Positions 33,887-42,870 of a stretch of 64,000 nt of DNA are shown here, in pieces. Numbering within the stretch: position 1 is the first letter of the stretch; every line of letters starts with the position of its first letter. Under the pieces are notes generated by a model. The model did no database searches and was not told where the DNA came from. It saw nothing but the letters and a program-made list of their open reading frames with translations. Source of the stretch: Orenia marismortui DSM 5156. Its GTDB lineage: Bacteria > Bacillota > Halanaerobiia > Halobacteroidales > Halobacteroidaceae. The stretch spans positions 108,334 through 172,333 of the forward strand of contig NZ_KB900623.1 of assembly GCF_000379025.1 (NCBI RefSeq), in the 5' to 3' direction. The translations under genes were made by a program, and so were the position numbers.

Positions 33887-35743
33887 ATGAAGAAGAAAGT
33901 AAGAATTACTGATACTACTTTAAGAGATGCACATCAATCTTTATGGGCGACTAGAATGCGCACAGAAGATATGCTACCTATTATTGGTAAGATGGATAAA
34001 GTAGGATATAATGCAATGGAAGTTTGGGGTGGAGCAACATTTGACGTATGTATGCGTTATTTGAATGAAGACCCTTGGGAAAGATTACGGCTATTAAATA
34101 GTTATGTTAGAAATACTCCTTTACAGATGTTATTAAGAGGGCAAAATGTAGTAGGATATAAACATTATCCAGATGATGTAGTAAGAAGATTTGTGGATAA
34201 AGCAGCAGAGAATGGAATAGACAATTTTAGAATCTTTGATGCTCTTAATGATGTAAGGAATATGGAAGTAGCTATGAAATCTGTGAAAGAAACTGCTAAA
34301 CATGCACAAGCTACAATAGCGTACACGATTAGTCCTGTTCATACAATTGAACATTATTTAGAGACTGCTATTACTCTAAAAGATATGGGGGCAGACTCTT
34401 TATGTATTAAAGATATGGCTGGACTATTAACGCCTTATCGTGCTTATGATTTAGTTTCTGCAATTAAAAAGAAGATAGACCTTCCAATTGAATTGCACAG
34501 TCATTATATTGGAGGGATGGCAATACCAACTTATTTAAAAGGTATTGAAGCTGGTGTAGATATTGTTGATACTGCTACGGCTTCTTTGGCTTTTGGATCT
34601 TCACAGCCACCAGTAGAGACAATGGCTGCTATTTTAAGGAATACTGATTATGATGCTGATTTGAATTTGGATCTATTATTTGAAATAGATAGTTATTGGG
34701 AAAGAGTGAGAAGAAAGAGAGGCTTCCCACGTGGAGTTACTCGAATTACTGATATGCAGACATTCTCACATCAAGTTCCAGGTGGAATGATATCTAACTT
34801 AGTATCACAATTAGAAAAACAAGAGGCTTTAGATAGAATTCATGATGTATTGGAAGAAATACCAAGAGTTAGAGAAGATTTAGGATATCCGCCCTTAGTT
34901 ACTCCAACAAGTCAAATTGTTGGTACTCAGGCAGTATTTAATATCTTATTAGGGGAAAGATATAAGGTAATACCAGATGAAGTTAAATCATATATTAAAG
35001 GATATTATGGTAGACCTCCAGCTGAGATTAATCCAGAATTACAGAAAAAAGCAATTGGTGATGAAGAGCCAATTACTTGTCGTCCAGCTGATTTATTAGA
35101 GCCAATGTTGGATAATATAAAAGATGAAGTTGAAAGATATGTAGAAAAAGAAGAAGACTACTTATCATACTCATTATTCCCACAAGTGGGGTTAAAATTC
35201 TTAAAAGAGAGAAAGAAAGAAAAAGATATTTTTGGAGAAACTGAACCAGAAATTACTAGGGAGGAAGAAGATATGGAATTAAAAGATATTAAAGAATTGG
35301 TACAAATGTTAGATGAGACTGATATTTCTGAAATTAATTTAGAAAGTGATGGAACAAAGATTAATATCAGAAAGGGAGGAAAAGTAGTAGCTCAAGAATC
35401 TACTGTAGCAGCTGCTCCAGCTCCAATAGTAGAAGAAGTGAAAGAAACTCCAAATACTCAAGATAAAGCACAAGCAAATGTTGAGGAAAAAGAGGTTGTA
35501 GATGGTGAAAAAATAGAGGCTCCAATGGTTGGAACATTCTATCGATCTCCTGCACCAGATGCAGATCCATTTGTTAAAGTTGGTGACGTTATTAATGCTG
35601 GAGATACACTATGTATTATTGAAGCTATGAAACTAATGAACGAGATTGAAGCAGAGTTTAAATGCAAGATTGTTGACATCTTATTAGAAGATGGAGAAGC
35701 AATTGAATATGGTCAACCTCTGTTTGTAGTTGAGCGAGTATAA
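33887..35743 (+). CDS. Biotin-dependent carboxyltransferase (pyruvate carboxylase B / oxaloacetate decarboxylase alpha) fused to an AccB-like carrier (618 aa)
   Basis: The N-terminal domain is a DRE-TIM carboxyltransferase ([20 protein letters not shown] at 6-25, metal-binding ELHSHYIGG near 200). The conserved domain with PGGMISNL follows. From residue 463 the sequence changes to [20 protein letters not shown], the start of an acetyl-CoA carboxylase AccB, followed by an Ala/Pro linker and a biotinyl domain with EAMKLMNE (biotin Lys near 582). Together with accC 15 bases downstream it would make a two-subunit pyruvate carboxylase feeding oxaloacetate. No membrane beta or gamma decarboxylase subunit is adjacent, which argues against the Na+-pump version. 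AGGAGGGAG precedes the ATG. Confidence 0.88.
   Translation: MKKKVRITDTTLRDAHQSLWATRMRTEDMLPIIGKMDKVGYNAMEVWGGATFDVCMRYLNEDPWERLRLLNSYVRNTPLQMLLRGQNVVGYKHYPDDVVRRFVDKAAENGIDNFRIFDALNDVRNMEVAMKSVKETAKHAQATIAYTISPVHTIEHYLETAITLKDMGADSLCIKDMAGLLTPYRAYDLVSAIKKKIDLPIELHSHYIGGMAIPTYLKGIEAGVDIVDTATASLAFGSSQPPVETMAAILRNTDYDADLNLDLLFEIDSYWERVRRKRGFPRGVTRITDMQTFSHQVPGGMISNLVSQLEKQEALDRIHDVLEEIPRVREDLGYPPLVTPTSQIVGTQAVFNILLGERYKVIPDEVKSYIKGYYGRPPAEINPELQKKAIGDEEPITCRPADLLEPMLDNIKDEVERYVEKEEDYLSYSLFPQVGLKFLKERKKEKDIFGETEPEITREEEDMELKDIKELVQMLDETDISEINLESDGTKINIRKGGKVVAQESTVAAAPAPIVEEVKETPNTQDKAQANVEEKEVVDGEKIEAPMVGTFYRSPAPDADPFVKVGDVINAGDTLCIIEAMKLMNEIEAEFKCKIVDILLEDGEAIEYGQPLFVVERV
35258..35275 (+). promoter_or_regulatory. 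Internal ribosome site and ATG at the carrier-domain junction
   Basis: AGGGAGGAAG (35258-35267) lies at good distance before an in-frame ATG (35273-35275), which is exactly the first Met of the AccB-like part. Translation from here would give a free 156-residue AccB-sized biotin carrier. Confidence 0.5.
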
Positions 35744-35758
35744 GGGAGCTGTGATATA

Positions 35759-37114
35759 ATGTTTAATAAGATACTTATAGCTAATCGTGGAGAAATTGCT
35801 TTAAGAATTATTAGAGCTTGTAGAGATTTAGGAATAAAATCTGTAGCAGTTTATTCAGAAGCTGATAAAGATTCATTACATGTTAAATACGCAGATGAGG
35901 CCTATTGTATTGGGCCTGCTGCATCTAATAAAAGTTACTTAGATATACCAAGTTTAATTAGTGTTGCAGAAATAGCTCATGCTGATGCTATTCATCCAGG
36001 ATATGGATTCTTATCTGAGAATGCACATTTTGCTGAAGTGTGTGAAGAGTGTGGTTTTAAATTTATAGGTCCATCTCCAGAACATATTAATAAAATGGGT
36101 GATAAATCTATAGCTCGTGAGACTATGATTAATGCAGGAGTACCGGTTGTTCCAGGTACTGAGGGTGCTATTGAAAGTCAAGAGCAAGCAGTTGAAATTG
36201 CTGAAGAGATAGGTTACCCTGTGATTGTTAAGGCTTCCTTTGGTGGAGGAGGTCGTGGAATGAGAGTAGCGAATAATAAAGGTGAATTAGTAAAAGCTAT
36301 TCAAACAGCTAGTTCTGAGGCTGAAGCAGCTTTTGGAAATGCTGAAGTTTATTTAGAAAAATATGTTCAGAATCCACGACACATAGAATTCCAAATCTTA
36401 GCTGATGAGCATGGAAATGTAGTTCATTTAGGTGAACGTGATTGTTCTATTCAGCGCCGTCATCAAAAGGTAATTGAAGAGGCTCCATCACCAGCTATAG
36501 ACCCTAAATTACGTGAAAAGATGGGAGAGGCTGCAATTAAAGCTGCAAAGGCTGTTGATTACTACAATGCTGGTACAGTTGAGATGTTATTAGATAAAAA
36601 TGGGGACTTTTATTTTATTGAAATGAATACTCGTATTCAGGTAGAGCACCCAGTGACTGAATTAGTAACAGGTATAGATATTGTAAAAGAACAGATCAGA
36701 ATTGCTCAAGGAGAAGAATTAGGATACTCTCAAGAGGATATTATAATAGAGGGAGCTTCAATTGAGTGTCGGATCAACGCTGAAGACCCTAGTAAGAACT
36801 TTAGACCATCTCCGGGTAAAATAAATAATTATTTAGTTCCTGGGGGAATTGGAGTAAGAGTTGACAGTTGTGCTTATCCTAATTATATGATACCTCCATT
36901 CTATGATTCTATGGTTGCCAAGTTGATTACTTTTGGTAAAGATCGAGAAGAAGCTCGGAAAAGAATGTTAAGAGCTTTAGCAGAGTATGATATTGATGGA
37001 ATTGAGACTACTATTCCATTCCACAAAGAGGTTTTAAATAATCAACAATTTATTAAAGGTGAGTTTGATACTAGTTTTATAGCTAAATATATTATGGATC
37101 CGAAAGAAGATTAA
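35759..37114 (+). CDS. accC: Biotin carboxylase (451 aa)
   Basis: This ATP-grasp enzyme carboxylates the biotin of the carrier protein. The N-terminal [26 protein letters not shown] is typical; the glycine-rich loop is [14 protein letters not shown] near residue 160; [23 protein letters not shown] and [22 protein letters not shown] carry catalytic residues. It lies 15 bases after the carboxyltransferase-AccB fusion, so the natural reading is a pyruvate carboxylase subunit A. It could also serve acetyl-CoA carboxylase if the internal AccB start is used. Confidence 0.95.
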   Translation: MFNKILIANRGEIALRIIRACRDLGIKSVAVYSEADKDSLHVKYADEAYCIGPAASNKSYLDIPSLISVAEIAHADAIHPGYGFLSENAHFAEVCEECGFKFIGPSPEHINKMGDKSIARETMINAGVPVVPGTEGAIESQEQAVEIAEEIGYPVIVKASFGGGGRGMRVANNKGELVKAIQTASSEAEAAFGNAEVYLEKYVQNPRHIEFQILADEHGNVVHLGERDCSIQRRHQKVIEEAPSPAIDPKLREKMGEAAIKAAKAVDYYNAGTVEMLLDKNGDFYFIEMNTRIQVEHPVTELVTGIDIVKEQIRIAQGEELGYSQEDIIIEGASIECRINAEDPSKNFRPSPGKINNYLVPGGIGVRVDSCAYPNYMIPPFYDSMVAKLITFGKDREEARKRMLRALAEYDIDGIETTIPFHKEVLNNQQFIKGEFDTSFIAKYIMDPKED

Positions 37115-37206
37115 TTATATTTAGTAAATAATTTTTTAGGCTATATCTTTATAACTTAGGAGTATATTAATTGATCCCATATATAAATTAAAAAGGAGGG
37201 ATAGAT

Positions 37207-37623
37207 ATGAGCCAAGTTGAAAATGGTGTAGGCACTATTAAGATTGCTAATGAAGTTGTCGGTATCATTGCTGGATTAGCTGCTACTGAGGTTGAAGGAG
37301 TAGCAGGTATGAGTGGAGATTTAGTTGGTGGAATTGCTGAAATGTTAGGTAGAAAGAATTTATCTAAAGGTGTGAAAGTAGAGGTTGGAGAAACAGAAGC
37401 TGCAATTGATTTATATACAGTGATGAAATATGGTGTTAAGATCCCTGAGGTTTCTAGAGAGATTCAGGAGAATGTAAAAAAATCAATTGAGAGTATGACT
37501 GGATTAGATGTAGTAGAGGTTAATGTCCATATTCAAGGTGTTAGCTTCGCAGATGAAGAAGAAGAGGTAGAAGCTGATGATGAAGTAGAAGTAGAGGAAA
37601 CAGAAATTCCTCGAGTTAGATAA
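37207..37623 (+). CDS. Asp23/Gls24-family envelope stress protein (138 aa)
   Basis: This is an alkaline-shock (Asp23/Gls24, DUF322) domain protein: GTIKIANEVVGIIAGLAATEVEGVAGM near the start and EIQENVKKSIESMTGLDVVEVNVHIQGVSF near residue 110. The C-terminal tail is very acidic. Such proteins coat the inner face of the membrane, anchored by AmaP. The two next genes encode an AmaP-like protein and a DUF2273 protein, the usual companions. AAAGGAGGG precedes the ATG. It precedes nusB, as in many Clostridia (yqhY-nusB). Confidence 0.92.
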   Translation: MSQVENGVGTIKIANEVVGIIAGLAATEVEGVAGMSGDLVGGIAEMLGRKNLSKGVKVEVGETEAAIDLYTVMKYGVKIPEVSREIQENVKKSIESMTGLDVVEVNVHIQGVSFADEEEEVEADDEVEVEETEIPRVR

Positions 37624-37775
37624 ATGATTTTTGAAAGCTAGCTCTTATTAAAGGGTTAGCTTATCTTATTATTTTGTATATTTTATCTTTATTGTTTAAT
37701 TTATGTTAATATTTAGTTAGATGATAACTTTTATAGTTGTTTATGAAGCAATCCTTTTATGAAAGGGGTTTTAAA

Positions 37776-38309
37776 ATGACTGTTATAGATAAATTCTTTA
37801 TATTGTTTATGGATTTAATTATAATGATTTTTTCTATATTATTAGTTGGGATTTATTCAGGATTATTAGACCTTACTTATTTAACAGACCTAGTTCAAGG
37901 CTATTCTCAAGGTATAGAGGGAATAGTTGTTGGAGTTGTTCTATTTTTGATTTCTGTTAGGGTTTTGCAACTGTTTTTTAGAAGAAAGAAGGTTAAGCAA
38001 ACAGTAATTACTACAAATCAATTGGGGAATATTAATATTACATTAGAAGCAATTAATGATTTAGTACAAGATATAGTAAGAAAAGAGACAAGTGTTAAAG
38101 ATGTAAACTCTCGTATTAAGGTAAGAGAAGATGGGGTACATATCTACTTGAATTTAATAGTTGGAATAAAGAGTAGTATTCCTGAATTATCAGAAAGAAT
38201 ACAGAAATTATTAAAAGTAAAGGTAACTGAAGCTACAGGTGTTGATATTTCTAAAGTAGAGATCATGATTAAAGAGATCAACAAAGAAGCAAGAATGAGA
38301 GTAGAATAA
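37776..38309 (+). CDS. amaP: AmaP-like alkaline-shock membrane anchor (177 aa)
   Basis: Two N-terminal membrane helices (about residues 7-30 and 49-68) are followed by a cytosolic domain with an Asp23-like fold (GNINITLEAINDLVQDIVRK ... VDISKVEIMIKEI). This is the AmaP layout: it holds Asp23 at the membrane. I choose ATG 37776, preceded by GAAAGGGG; a longer frame to 37737 lacks a site. It lies 153 bases after the Asp23 gene and 16 before the DUF2273 gene. Confidence 0.88.
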   Translation: MTVIDKFFILFMDLIIMIFSILLVGIYSGLLDLTYLTDLVQGYSQGIEGIVVGVVLFLISVRVLQLFFRRKKVKQTVITTNQLGNINITLEAINDLVQDIVRKETSVKDVNSRIKVREDGVHIYLNLIVGIKSSIPELSERIQKLLKVKVTEATGVDISKVEIMIKEINKEARMRVE

Positions 38310-38325
38310 AGAGAGGTGTTTAATT

Positions 38326-38559
38326 GTGAATAAATTTGATGATTTAATTCAAACTTTTAGCCTCTTAAGTAAATATAAAGGCAGATTTTTAGGAGCTATA
38401 ATTGGGTTCTTAGTTTCTCTGTTAATTATTAATTTTGGGATTATTCTAGCTATTTTTATTAGTATTTGTATTGGAATTGGTTATTATATTGGTTTTCGAT
38501 ATGATAATAAGCAAGATTTTAAAGATATAATTAATGATATATTTCCTCATAATGAGTAG
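38326..38559 (+). CDS. DUF2273 small membrane protein (77 aa)
   Basis: This two-helix membrane protein (YKGRFLGAIIGFLVSLLIINFGI, then ILAIFISICIGIGYYIGF) matches the DUF2273 family that accompanies Asp23/AmaP in envelope-stress loci. The start is GTG 38326 after AGAGAGGTG. It probably forms part of the same membrane assembly. It is the last gene before a terminator, so Asp23-AmaP-DUF2273 form a unit. Confidence 0.85.
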   Translation: MNKFDDLIQTFSLLSKYKGRFLGAIIGFLVSLLIINFGIILAIFISICIGIGYYIGFRYDNKQDFKDIINDIFPHNE

Positions 38560-38646
38560 CTTCTTTGTTAAAAAGTAGTAGGAATTTTCTAGAGGGATTT
38601 ATTACATAATAAGTTTAATACGGTATTTTTATAAACTAGTTGAATT

Positions 38647-38675
38647 ACCACCTACTTGGCAAGGGGTGGTTTTTT
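38647..38675 (+). terminator. Intrinsic terminator after the Asp23/AmaP unit
   Basis: ACCACC (38647-38652) pairs with GGTGGT (38665-38670), with more partial pairing inside, followed by T5. Confidence 0.75.
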
Positions 38676-38745
38676 AATTGATTTTGGTCTATTTAATAAA
38701 GATATTAATTACTAACTATAGGATAATAATAAGGGGGAATAAACA

Positions 38746-39177
38746 ATGAGCTTTGAATTAAACAGACATCAGGCTAGAGAAGTTGCAGTACAAGTATTAT
38801 ATCAGATGGATATTAATGAAGAAAATTTTGATAAGAATTTAGAAATATTAAAATCTGAGCAACCAGAAATAGAGATAGAGGGAAGTTTTTTACTGGATAT
38901 TTTAAAAGGTACATATGAAAAAATTGAAGAAATTGATAATTTGATAAATGAGAATACAGTAGATTGGAAAGTAGATAGAATGGCTAAGGTTGATAGAAAT
39001 ATTATTAGATTAGCAATGTATGAGATTCTATTTAAAGGTGATATTCCTATAGCAGTATCTATTAATGAAGCAGTAGAATTAGCTAAAGGTTTTAGCGATG
39101 ATAAATCATCTAAATTCATTAATGGAATCTTAGGAAAATTGGTTGATCATTTAGGGTTAGAAGCAAAGGAGGAATAA
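38746..39177 (+). CDS. nusB: Transcription antitermination factor NusB (143 aa)
   Basis: This all-helical protein binds boxA RNA with NusE and helps rRNA transcription. Conserved motifs are RHQAREVAVQVLYQMDIN at the start and VDRMAKVDRNIIRLAMYEIL near residue 85, followed by PIAVSINEAVELAKGFSDDKSSKFINGILGKL. AGGGGGAA precedes the ATG. It ends seven bases before the TsaD-like gene. Confidence 0.95.
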   Translation: MSFELNRHQAREVAVQVLYQMDINEENFDKNLEILKSEQPEIEIEGSFLLDILKGTYEKIEEIDNLINENTVDWKVDRMAKVDRNIIRLAMYEILFKGDIPIAVSINEAVELAKGFSDDKSSKFINGILGKLVDHLGLEAKEE

Positions 39178-39183
39178 ATAAAA

Positions 39184-40122
39184 TTGATTCTGGGTATTGA
39201 TACTAGTAATTATACTACCTCAGTAGCTTTGATGACTTTAGATGGAGAGTTAATAAAACAGAGACGCCAAAGGTTGAAAGTAGATTTAGGTGAAAGAGGG
39301 CTAAGACAGTCAGAAGCATTATTTCAACATATCAATCAATTGCCTGATTTAATTGCTGATGTTGCTAAGGGTAGAAAGGATCAACTGACTAAAATAATAG
39401 TAAGTAATAAGCCACGTCCAAAAGAAGCTTCTTACATGCCTGTATTTAAAGCTGGAGTTGGACAGGCTAAAGCTTTGGCAAGTATATTAGATATACCATT
39501 AGTTAAAGTTTCTCATCAAGAAGGCCATTTAATGGCAGGATTATGGTCTGCTGATATAAGTTTTGATCAATTTTTAGCTGTTCATATATCTGGTGGAACC
39601 TCAGAGATATTAAAGGTAGAGAAGAAAAAGAGCAATAATAGCTTTAAAATAGAAGAGCTAGGGTCTTCACAAGACTTACATGCTGGCCAATTTATAGATC
39701 GGGTTGGTGTAGCATTAGGTTTATCTTTTCCAGCTGGACCACACTTAGAAAAATTAGCTAAGGGTGGGGAGTTAGGCAAGTTAAGTATTCCTTCTTCAGT
39801 ACAAGATTACCAGATTAGCTTTTCTGGTCCAAGTAGTGCTGCTATGAGAATGATTCAGAGTGAGAAAAAAGCTGAAGATATTGCTTTGGCAGTACAACAA
39901 TGTATTGCTAATTCATTAGAGAAGGTTCTAAAGAAAGCAATTGAGAAAGAAAAGTATAAAGATATCTTAATTGTTGGTGGTGTAGCAGCAAATCAATACA
40001 TAAGAGCTAGGTTAAGAAAACGCTTAGAGCATCGAGCAGTAGGAGCAAAGCTATATTTTGCAGATCCTAAGTGGAGTAGTGATAACGCAGTGGGCGTTGC
40101 TGCAATGGGATTGGAGTATTGA
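39184..40122 (+). CDS. TsaD/Kae1-family paralogue (312 aa)
   Basis: This ASKHA-fold metalloprotein is related to the tRNA t6A enzyme TsaD but divergent. The N-terminal ILGIDTSNYTTSVAL phosphate loop is present. The metal pair H..H is retained as SHQEGH, and the distal Asp is in KWSSDNAVGVA. SGGTSEIL replaces the usual SGGHT. It is shorter than TsaD and lies next to nusB, as a TsaD-like paralogue does in several Clostridia; the true tsaD should be elsewhere. The start is TTG 39184 after AAAGGAGG. Its function is not established. Confidence 0.75.
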   Translation: MILGIDTSNYTTSVALMTLDGELIKQRRQRLKVDLGERGLRQSEALFQHINQLPDLIADVAKGRKDQLTKIIVSNKPRPKEASYMPVFKAGVGQAKALASILDIPLVKVSHQEGHLMAGLWSADISFDQFLAVHISGGTSEILKVEKKKSNNSFKIEELGSSQDLHAGQFIDRVGVALGLSFPAGPHLEKLAKGGELGKLSIPSSVQDYQISFSGPSSAAMRMIQSEKKAEDIALAVQQCIANSLEKVLKKAIEKEKYKDILIVGGVAANQYIRARLRKRLEHRAVGAKLYFADPKWSSDNAVGVAAMGLEY

Positions 40123-40264
40123 AGTTAACAGTTATTATGAAGGTTGTTAACAAGAATAATAACTTTATTTTCTACGAAGAGTTTTTTTGAACTTTAAAAA
40201 CTCCTAGATTTCTGAAAAGGATTTAAATTCACTCTAAATAATTAATAATAGATTTTAAATTCAT

Positions 40265-40307
40265 ACAAAAAGACTGTATCTTGATTTTCAAGATACAGTC
40301 TTTTTGT
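40265..40307. terminator. Strong symmetrical terminator after the TsaD paralogue
   Basis: A perfect 20-bp stem (40265-40284 with 40288-40307), core GACTGTATCTTG, has flanking A and T tracts. It can also stop the convergent chemoreceptor gene. Confidence 0.92.
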
Positions 40308-40371
40308 ATTTTGATAGTAACATTTAATTAGAAAATTAAATGTTTGATTTTAGGTGAGGTTATTTATAATT

Positions 40372-41310
40372 TTATTTTATCATGCTTTTAACTAACTCAT
40401 CTAATTGATGTATAATTGAGGTTTTACTATTTGTTTTGCTGAATTTATCATTATTTCGAGCCAAAACCTTTTCAAAATTTTCTTGATTATTTTTAAGTTC
40501 TGCTACAAGTTCAAGTAGTGTTTGATTTATTTCTTCTGAATTTGAATTAGTAGTTTGAATTGATGCCAATATTTCAGAGATATTCTTATTAATTAATTTG
40601 TTTTCTTCTAAAATATCAGTATATATTTTTTTGGAAAGGTTTAAATCATTATTATTTTCTTTTATTAGCTGGTAATTTTCTTCGCTCATTTTTTTAGTTG
40701 TTGAAACTTTATCTAATAAATTATTACTACTCTGATTAATTTTATCTAATGTTTCTTTGGTTTCATCGGATAATTTTCTGATTTCATTGGCTACAACTGC
40801 AAAGCCTTTACCAGCTTCACCAGCTCTTGAAGCTTCAATAGAAGCATTAAGTGCAAGTAAGTTTGTCTGTTCTGCTATTTTTTCTATTTTGACTGTTTGT
40901 TCTATAGTTTTATTTGTTATATCAATTAAGTTATTAAATTCTTTCTTGAAAGAGTCTATCATTTCAAGATTTTTATTACTACTTGATAATGTCCTTTCAA
41001 TAGTTATAAAGCCCTCTTCTACGGATTTAGAGTTCTTATCAACTTTTGTAGAAGTAGATTCAATCTCTTTTGAAATAAATTCAATATTTGCTTGGATATC
41101 TTTTGAGTTTAGTACTGTCTCATTTAAGGTTGTAATTTCATCATTTAATAAGTTATTAACTTTATGAAAAGATATATTATTGTTAGAGTCAATAGATGTG
41201 ATATCTTGGTCTAAACTCTTTAAAAAATTACTAATTTCTTTCAAAGTTAATAAATGTTTATTTCTTTTAGAATTATCAAATAAATTTTTTATTTTTTTAA
41301 TAATATTCAT
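40372..41310 (-). CDS. Soluble methyl-accepting chemotaxis protein (312 aa)
   Basis: A cytosolic receptor with no membrane helix. It is nearly all helical, and the signalling hairpin reads [20 protein letters not shown] then [16 protein letters not shown] near residues 144-179, which binds CheA and CheW. The N-terminal 100 residues are a coiled coil without a known sensor domain, so the signal probably comes from a partner. The obvious partner is the FIST protein encoded 18 bases upstream in the same transcript. AGGAGG lies before the ATG on the minus strand. Confidence 0.9.
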   Translation of the reverse strand: MNIIKKIKNLFDNSKRNKHLLTLKEISNFLKSLDQDITSIDSNNNISFHKVNNLLNDEITTLNETVLNSKDIQANIEFISKEIESTSTKVDKNSKSVEEGFITIERTLSSSNKNLEMIDSFKKEFNNLIDITNKTIEQTVKIEKIAEQTNLLALNASIEASRAGEAGKGFAVVANEIRKLSDETKETLDKINQSSNNLLDKVSTTKKMSEENYQLIKENNNDLNLSKKIYTDILEENKLINKNISEILASIQTTNSNSEEINQTLLELVAELKNNQENFEKVLARNNDKFSKTNSKTSIIHQLDELVKSMIK

Positions 41311-41328
41311 TTTGATTTTCCTCCTATA

Positions 41329-42444
41329 TTATTTCTTTAAAGTTCCTGTTACAAGAAGGGCTAAGGTTTGGTTTAAATGGAGATTAGCTATTTGTTCTCC
41401 ATAGCTTGTAAAGCCACCAAAATTTTTAGTAAGTTCGCCTAAACTTTGGGTATATGTATTGGTGATTTTTTCTTCTTTAAACTGTAGTGTTCTAAGAATA
41501 CAATTAATACAGATCATTCCATCTATCTTTTTAAAATCTTGATTAATTTGAGCTTTGCTTTTGTCGAGAATAGTTAGAGGGTTTGCAGCTTTTAGTATAC
41601 TAACATGAATTTTATTATAAATTCTAGAATAGAAGGAGATACTACCATCATTATTTATAGCTTTAGGAGAGGAAATAAAGAGGTCATTTCCAATGATTCT
41701 TCCTAAAGGGTTTAAGAACATCTTTTTTTCTAATTCAGCTTCTTTTATTCCTAGAAGATCTGCATATCTTTTAGTAGCTGCTATACCATCAAATTCATAA
41801 ACTACTCTTTTTTCCACATCAACTTTTGTTACTTGCATTATATTGTTGCTATCTTCAAATATATTCTCTTTATAAATTTTAAAGTTATTATTATTTATAA
41901 AAGCAAATACAGCTGCATCATCATAAACTTTGCCATTTCTACTGACATAGGTAGTTTCAAAAGCTAAGTCATCACCGGCAGATCCCCCTATTAAATTTGG
42001 AGGATTTTCAAACCTACTTTCAACTACACTTAGTGCCTTTTCTTCTCCAGCATTATGTCCTGTGATTAATTGAATTATAAAACCTTTTTCCCCAGTTCTA
42101 CTCATTTCAGATTCAGTGATTGCTTTCTCAATTTTATCATAATGTAAAATGGGGGTTTTGCTAACGTTTGGAATTACTGTAGTAGAAAAGTTTTCTATAC
42201 TATTAAAAACTAATGCAACCAAAGAATTATTAGTGAAACCAGTATAAGATATTTCTCCACTAGTAGTACAACCTAATAATTGAGTTGTAGGAAATCCCTT
42301 AGATAGCTCTTTATTTAACAAGTTAAAATCAAAAGCTTTTGAAGATGCAAAGAATATGATTAGGTCAGGATTAATAATTGATTCATCTTTTAATTTTTTT
42401 ATTATGCTTTGCTCATTTCCCTTTAGTTGATAAATTTTAAACAT
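41329..42444 (-). CDS. FIST-domain sensor protein (371 aa)
   Basis: It contains a FIST N domain (GFPTTQLLGCTTSGEI near residues 50-65; LIGGSAGDDLAF near 150) and a FIST C domain (residues about 215-355), ending GFTSYGEQIANLHLNQTLALL. FIST proteins are intracellular sensors thought to bind small ligands such as amino acids. There is no fused output domain; the output is probably the soluble chemoreceptor encoded right after it. AAGGAGG lies before the ATG. It is the first gene of a two-gene minus-strand unit. Confidence 0.88.
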   Translation of the reverse strand: MFKIYQLKGNEQSIIKKLKDESIINPDLIIFFASSKAFDFNLLNKELSKGFPTTQLLGCTTSGEISYTGFTNNSLVALVFNSIENFSTTVIPNVSKTPILHYDKIEKAITESEMSRTGEKGFIIQLITGHNAGEEKALSVVESRFENPPNLIGGSAGDDLAFETTYVSRNGKVYDDAAVFAFINNNNFKIYKENIFEDSNNIMQVTKVDVEKRVVYEFDGIAATKRYADLLGIKEAELEKKMFLNPLGRIIGNDLFISSPKAINNDGSISFYSRIYNKIHVSILKAANPLTILDKSKAQINQDFKKIDGMICINCILRTLQFKEEKITNTYTQSLGELTKNFGGFTSYGEQIANLHLNQTLALLVTGTLKK

Positions 42445-42811
42445 TAAATTTCCTCCTTAAGTAATTAATTTAATAGTTTAATATCATATTAGAACTTAAA
42501 ATAGTTGAAATACCAAAAACTTTGTTAATAAAATAACATTTCTTGTTAAATTATGTTATTCTACATATAATGACACATTCCTGTAATAAATATGATTAAG
42601 TTATACTTATGAAATAGTTTTCTGTGAAATGGAAAATAATTTTATTATCTTTATAAAGTAAACAATTCAAAATATCCAATTTGATAATTTTTTATTAATG
42701 ATAAAAATAAGGTAATTTACTATAATATTTTAAGATATTAATAACTATATATCTTTTTTCCTATCTTAAGTAGGTGAATATTCTTCTATTTGTCAGATGG
42801 AAATATCTTTC
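42445..42811. other. AT-rich divergent intergenic region (no gene)
   Basis: The region separates the FIST unit from the divergent TrmB-like regulator. An 8-bp inverted repeat, AATAACAT (42532-42539) with ATGTTATT (42553-42560), lies near the FIST start. TTGTTAATAAAATAACAT (42522-42539) is a loose match to a Rex box. Nothing else is clear in the remainder. Confidence 0.35.
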
Positions 42812-42840
42812 TTGCTAGTACCTTATAAATGTTGTATAAT
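42812..42840 (+). promoter_or_regulatory. Promoter of the TrmB-like regulator
   Basis: TTGCTA (42812-42817), 17 bases, TATAAT (42835-42840). The -10 box is inside the palindrome at 42830-42850. Confidence 0.75.
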
Positions 42841-42850
42841 ATATACAACA
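42830..42850. promoter_or_regulatory. Perfect 9+9 palindrome over the -10 box (probable autoregulatory operator)
   Basis: TGTTGTATA, three bases, TATACAACA. It covers the -10 box and the start point of the regulator gene. The right half with its flank (ATATACAACAAA) recurs at 49732-49743 ahead of the glycyl radical enzyme unit. Confidence 0.75.
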
Positions 42851-42870
42851 AAAGAAGGGAGGCATAGGCA

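Noticed and set aside
33887-35743. Na+-pumping oxaloacetate decarboxylase
   Set aside because: No beta or gamma membrane subunit gene is adjacent, and a biotin carboxylase gene follows, which fits a two-part pyruvate carboxylase better.
39184-40122. TsaD itself (t6A synthesis)
   Set aside because: The sequence is short and the core motifs diverge (SGGTSEIL, SHQEGH); next to nusB it fits the paralogue group better.
40757-41167. Plus-strand ORF of 136 codons opposite the chemoreceptor
   Set aside because: The minus-strand receptor has full family motifs and a ribosome site; the plus-strand frame is a shadow without a start signal.
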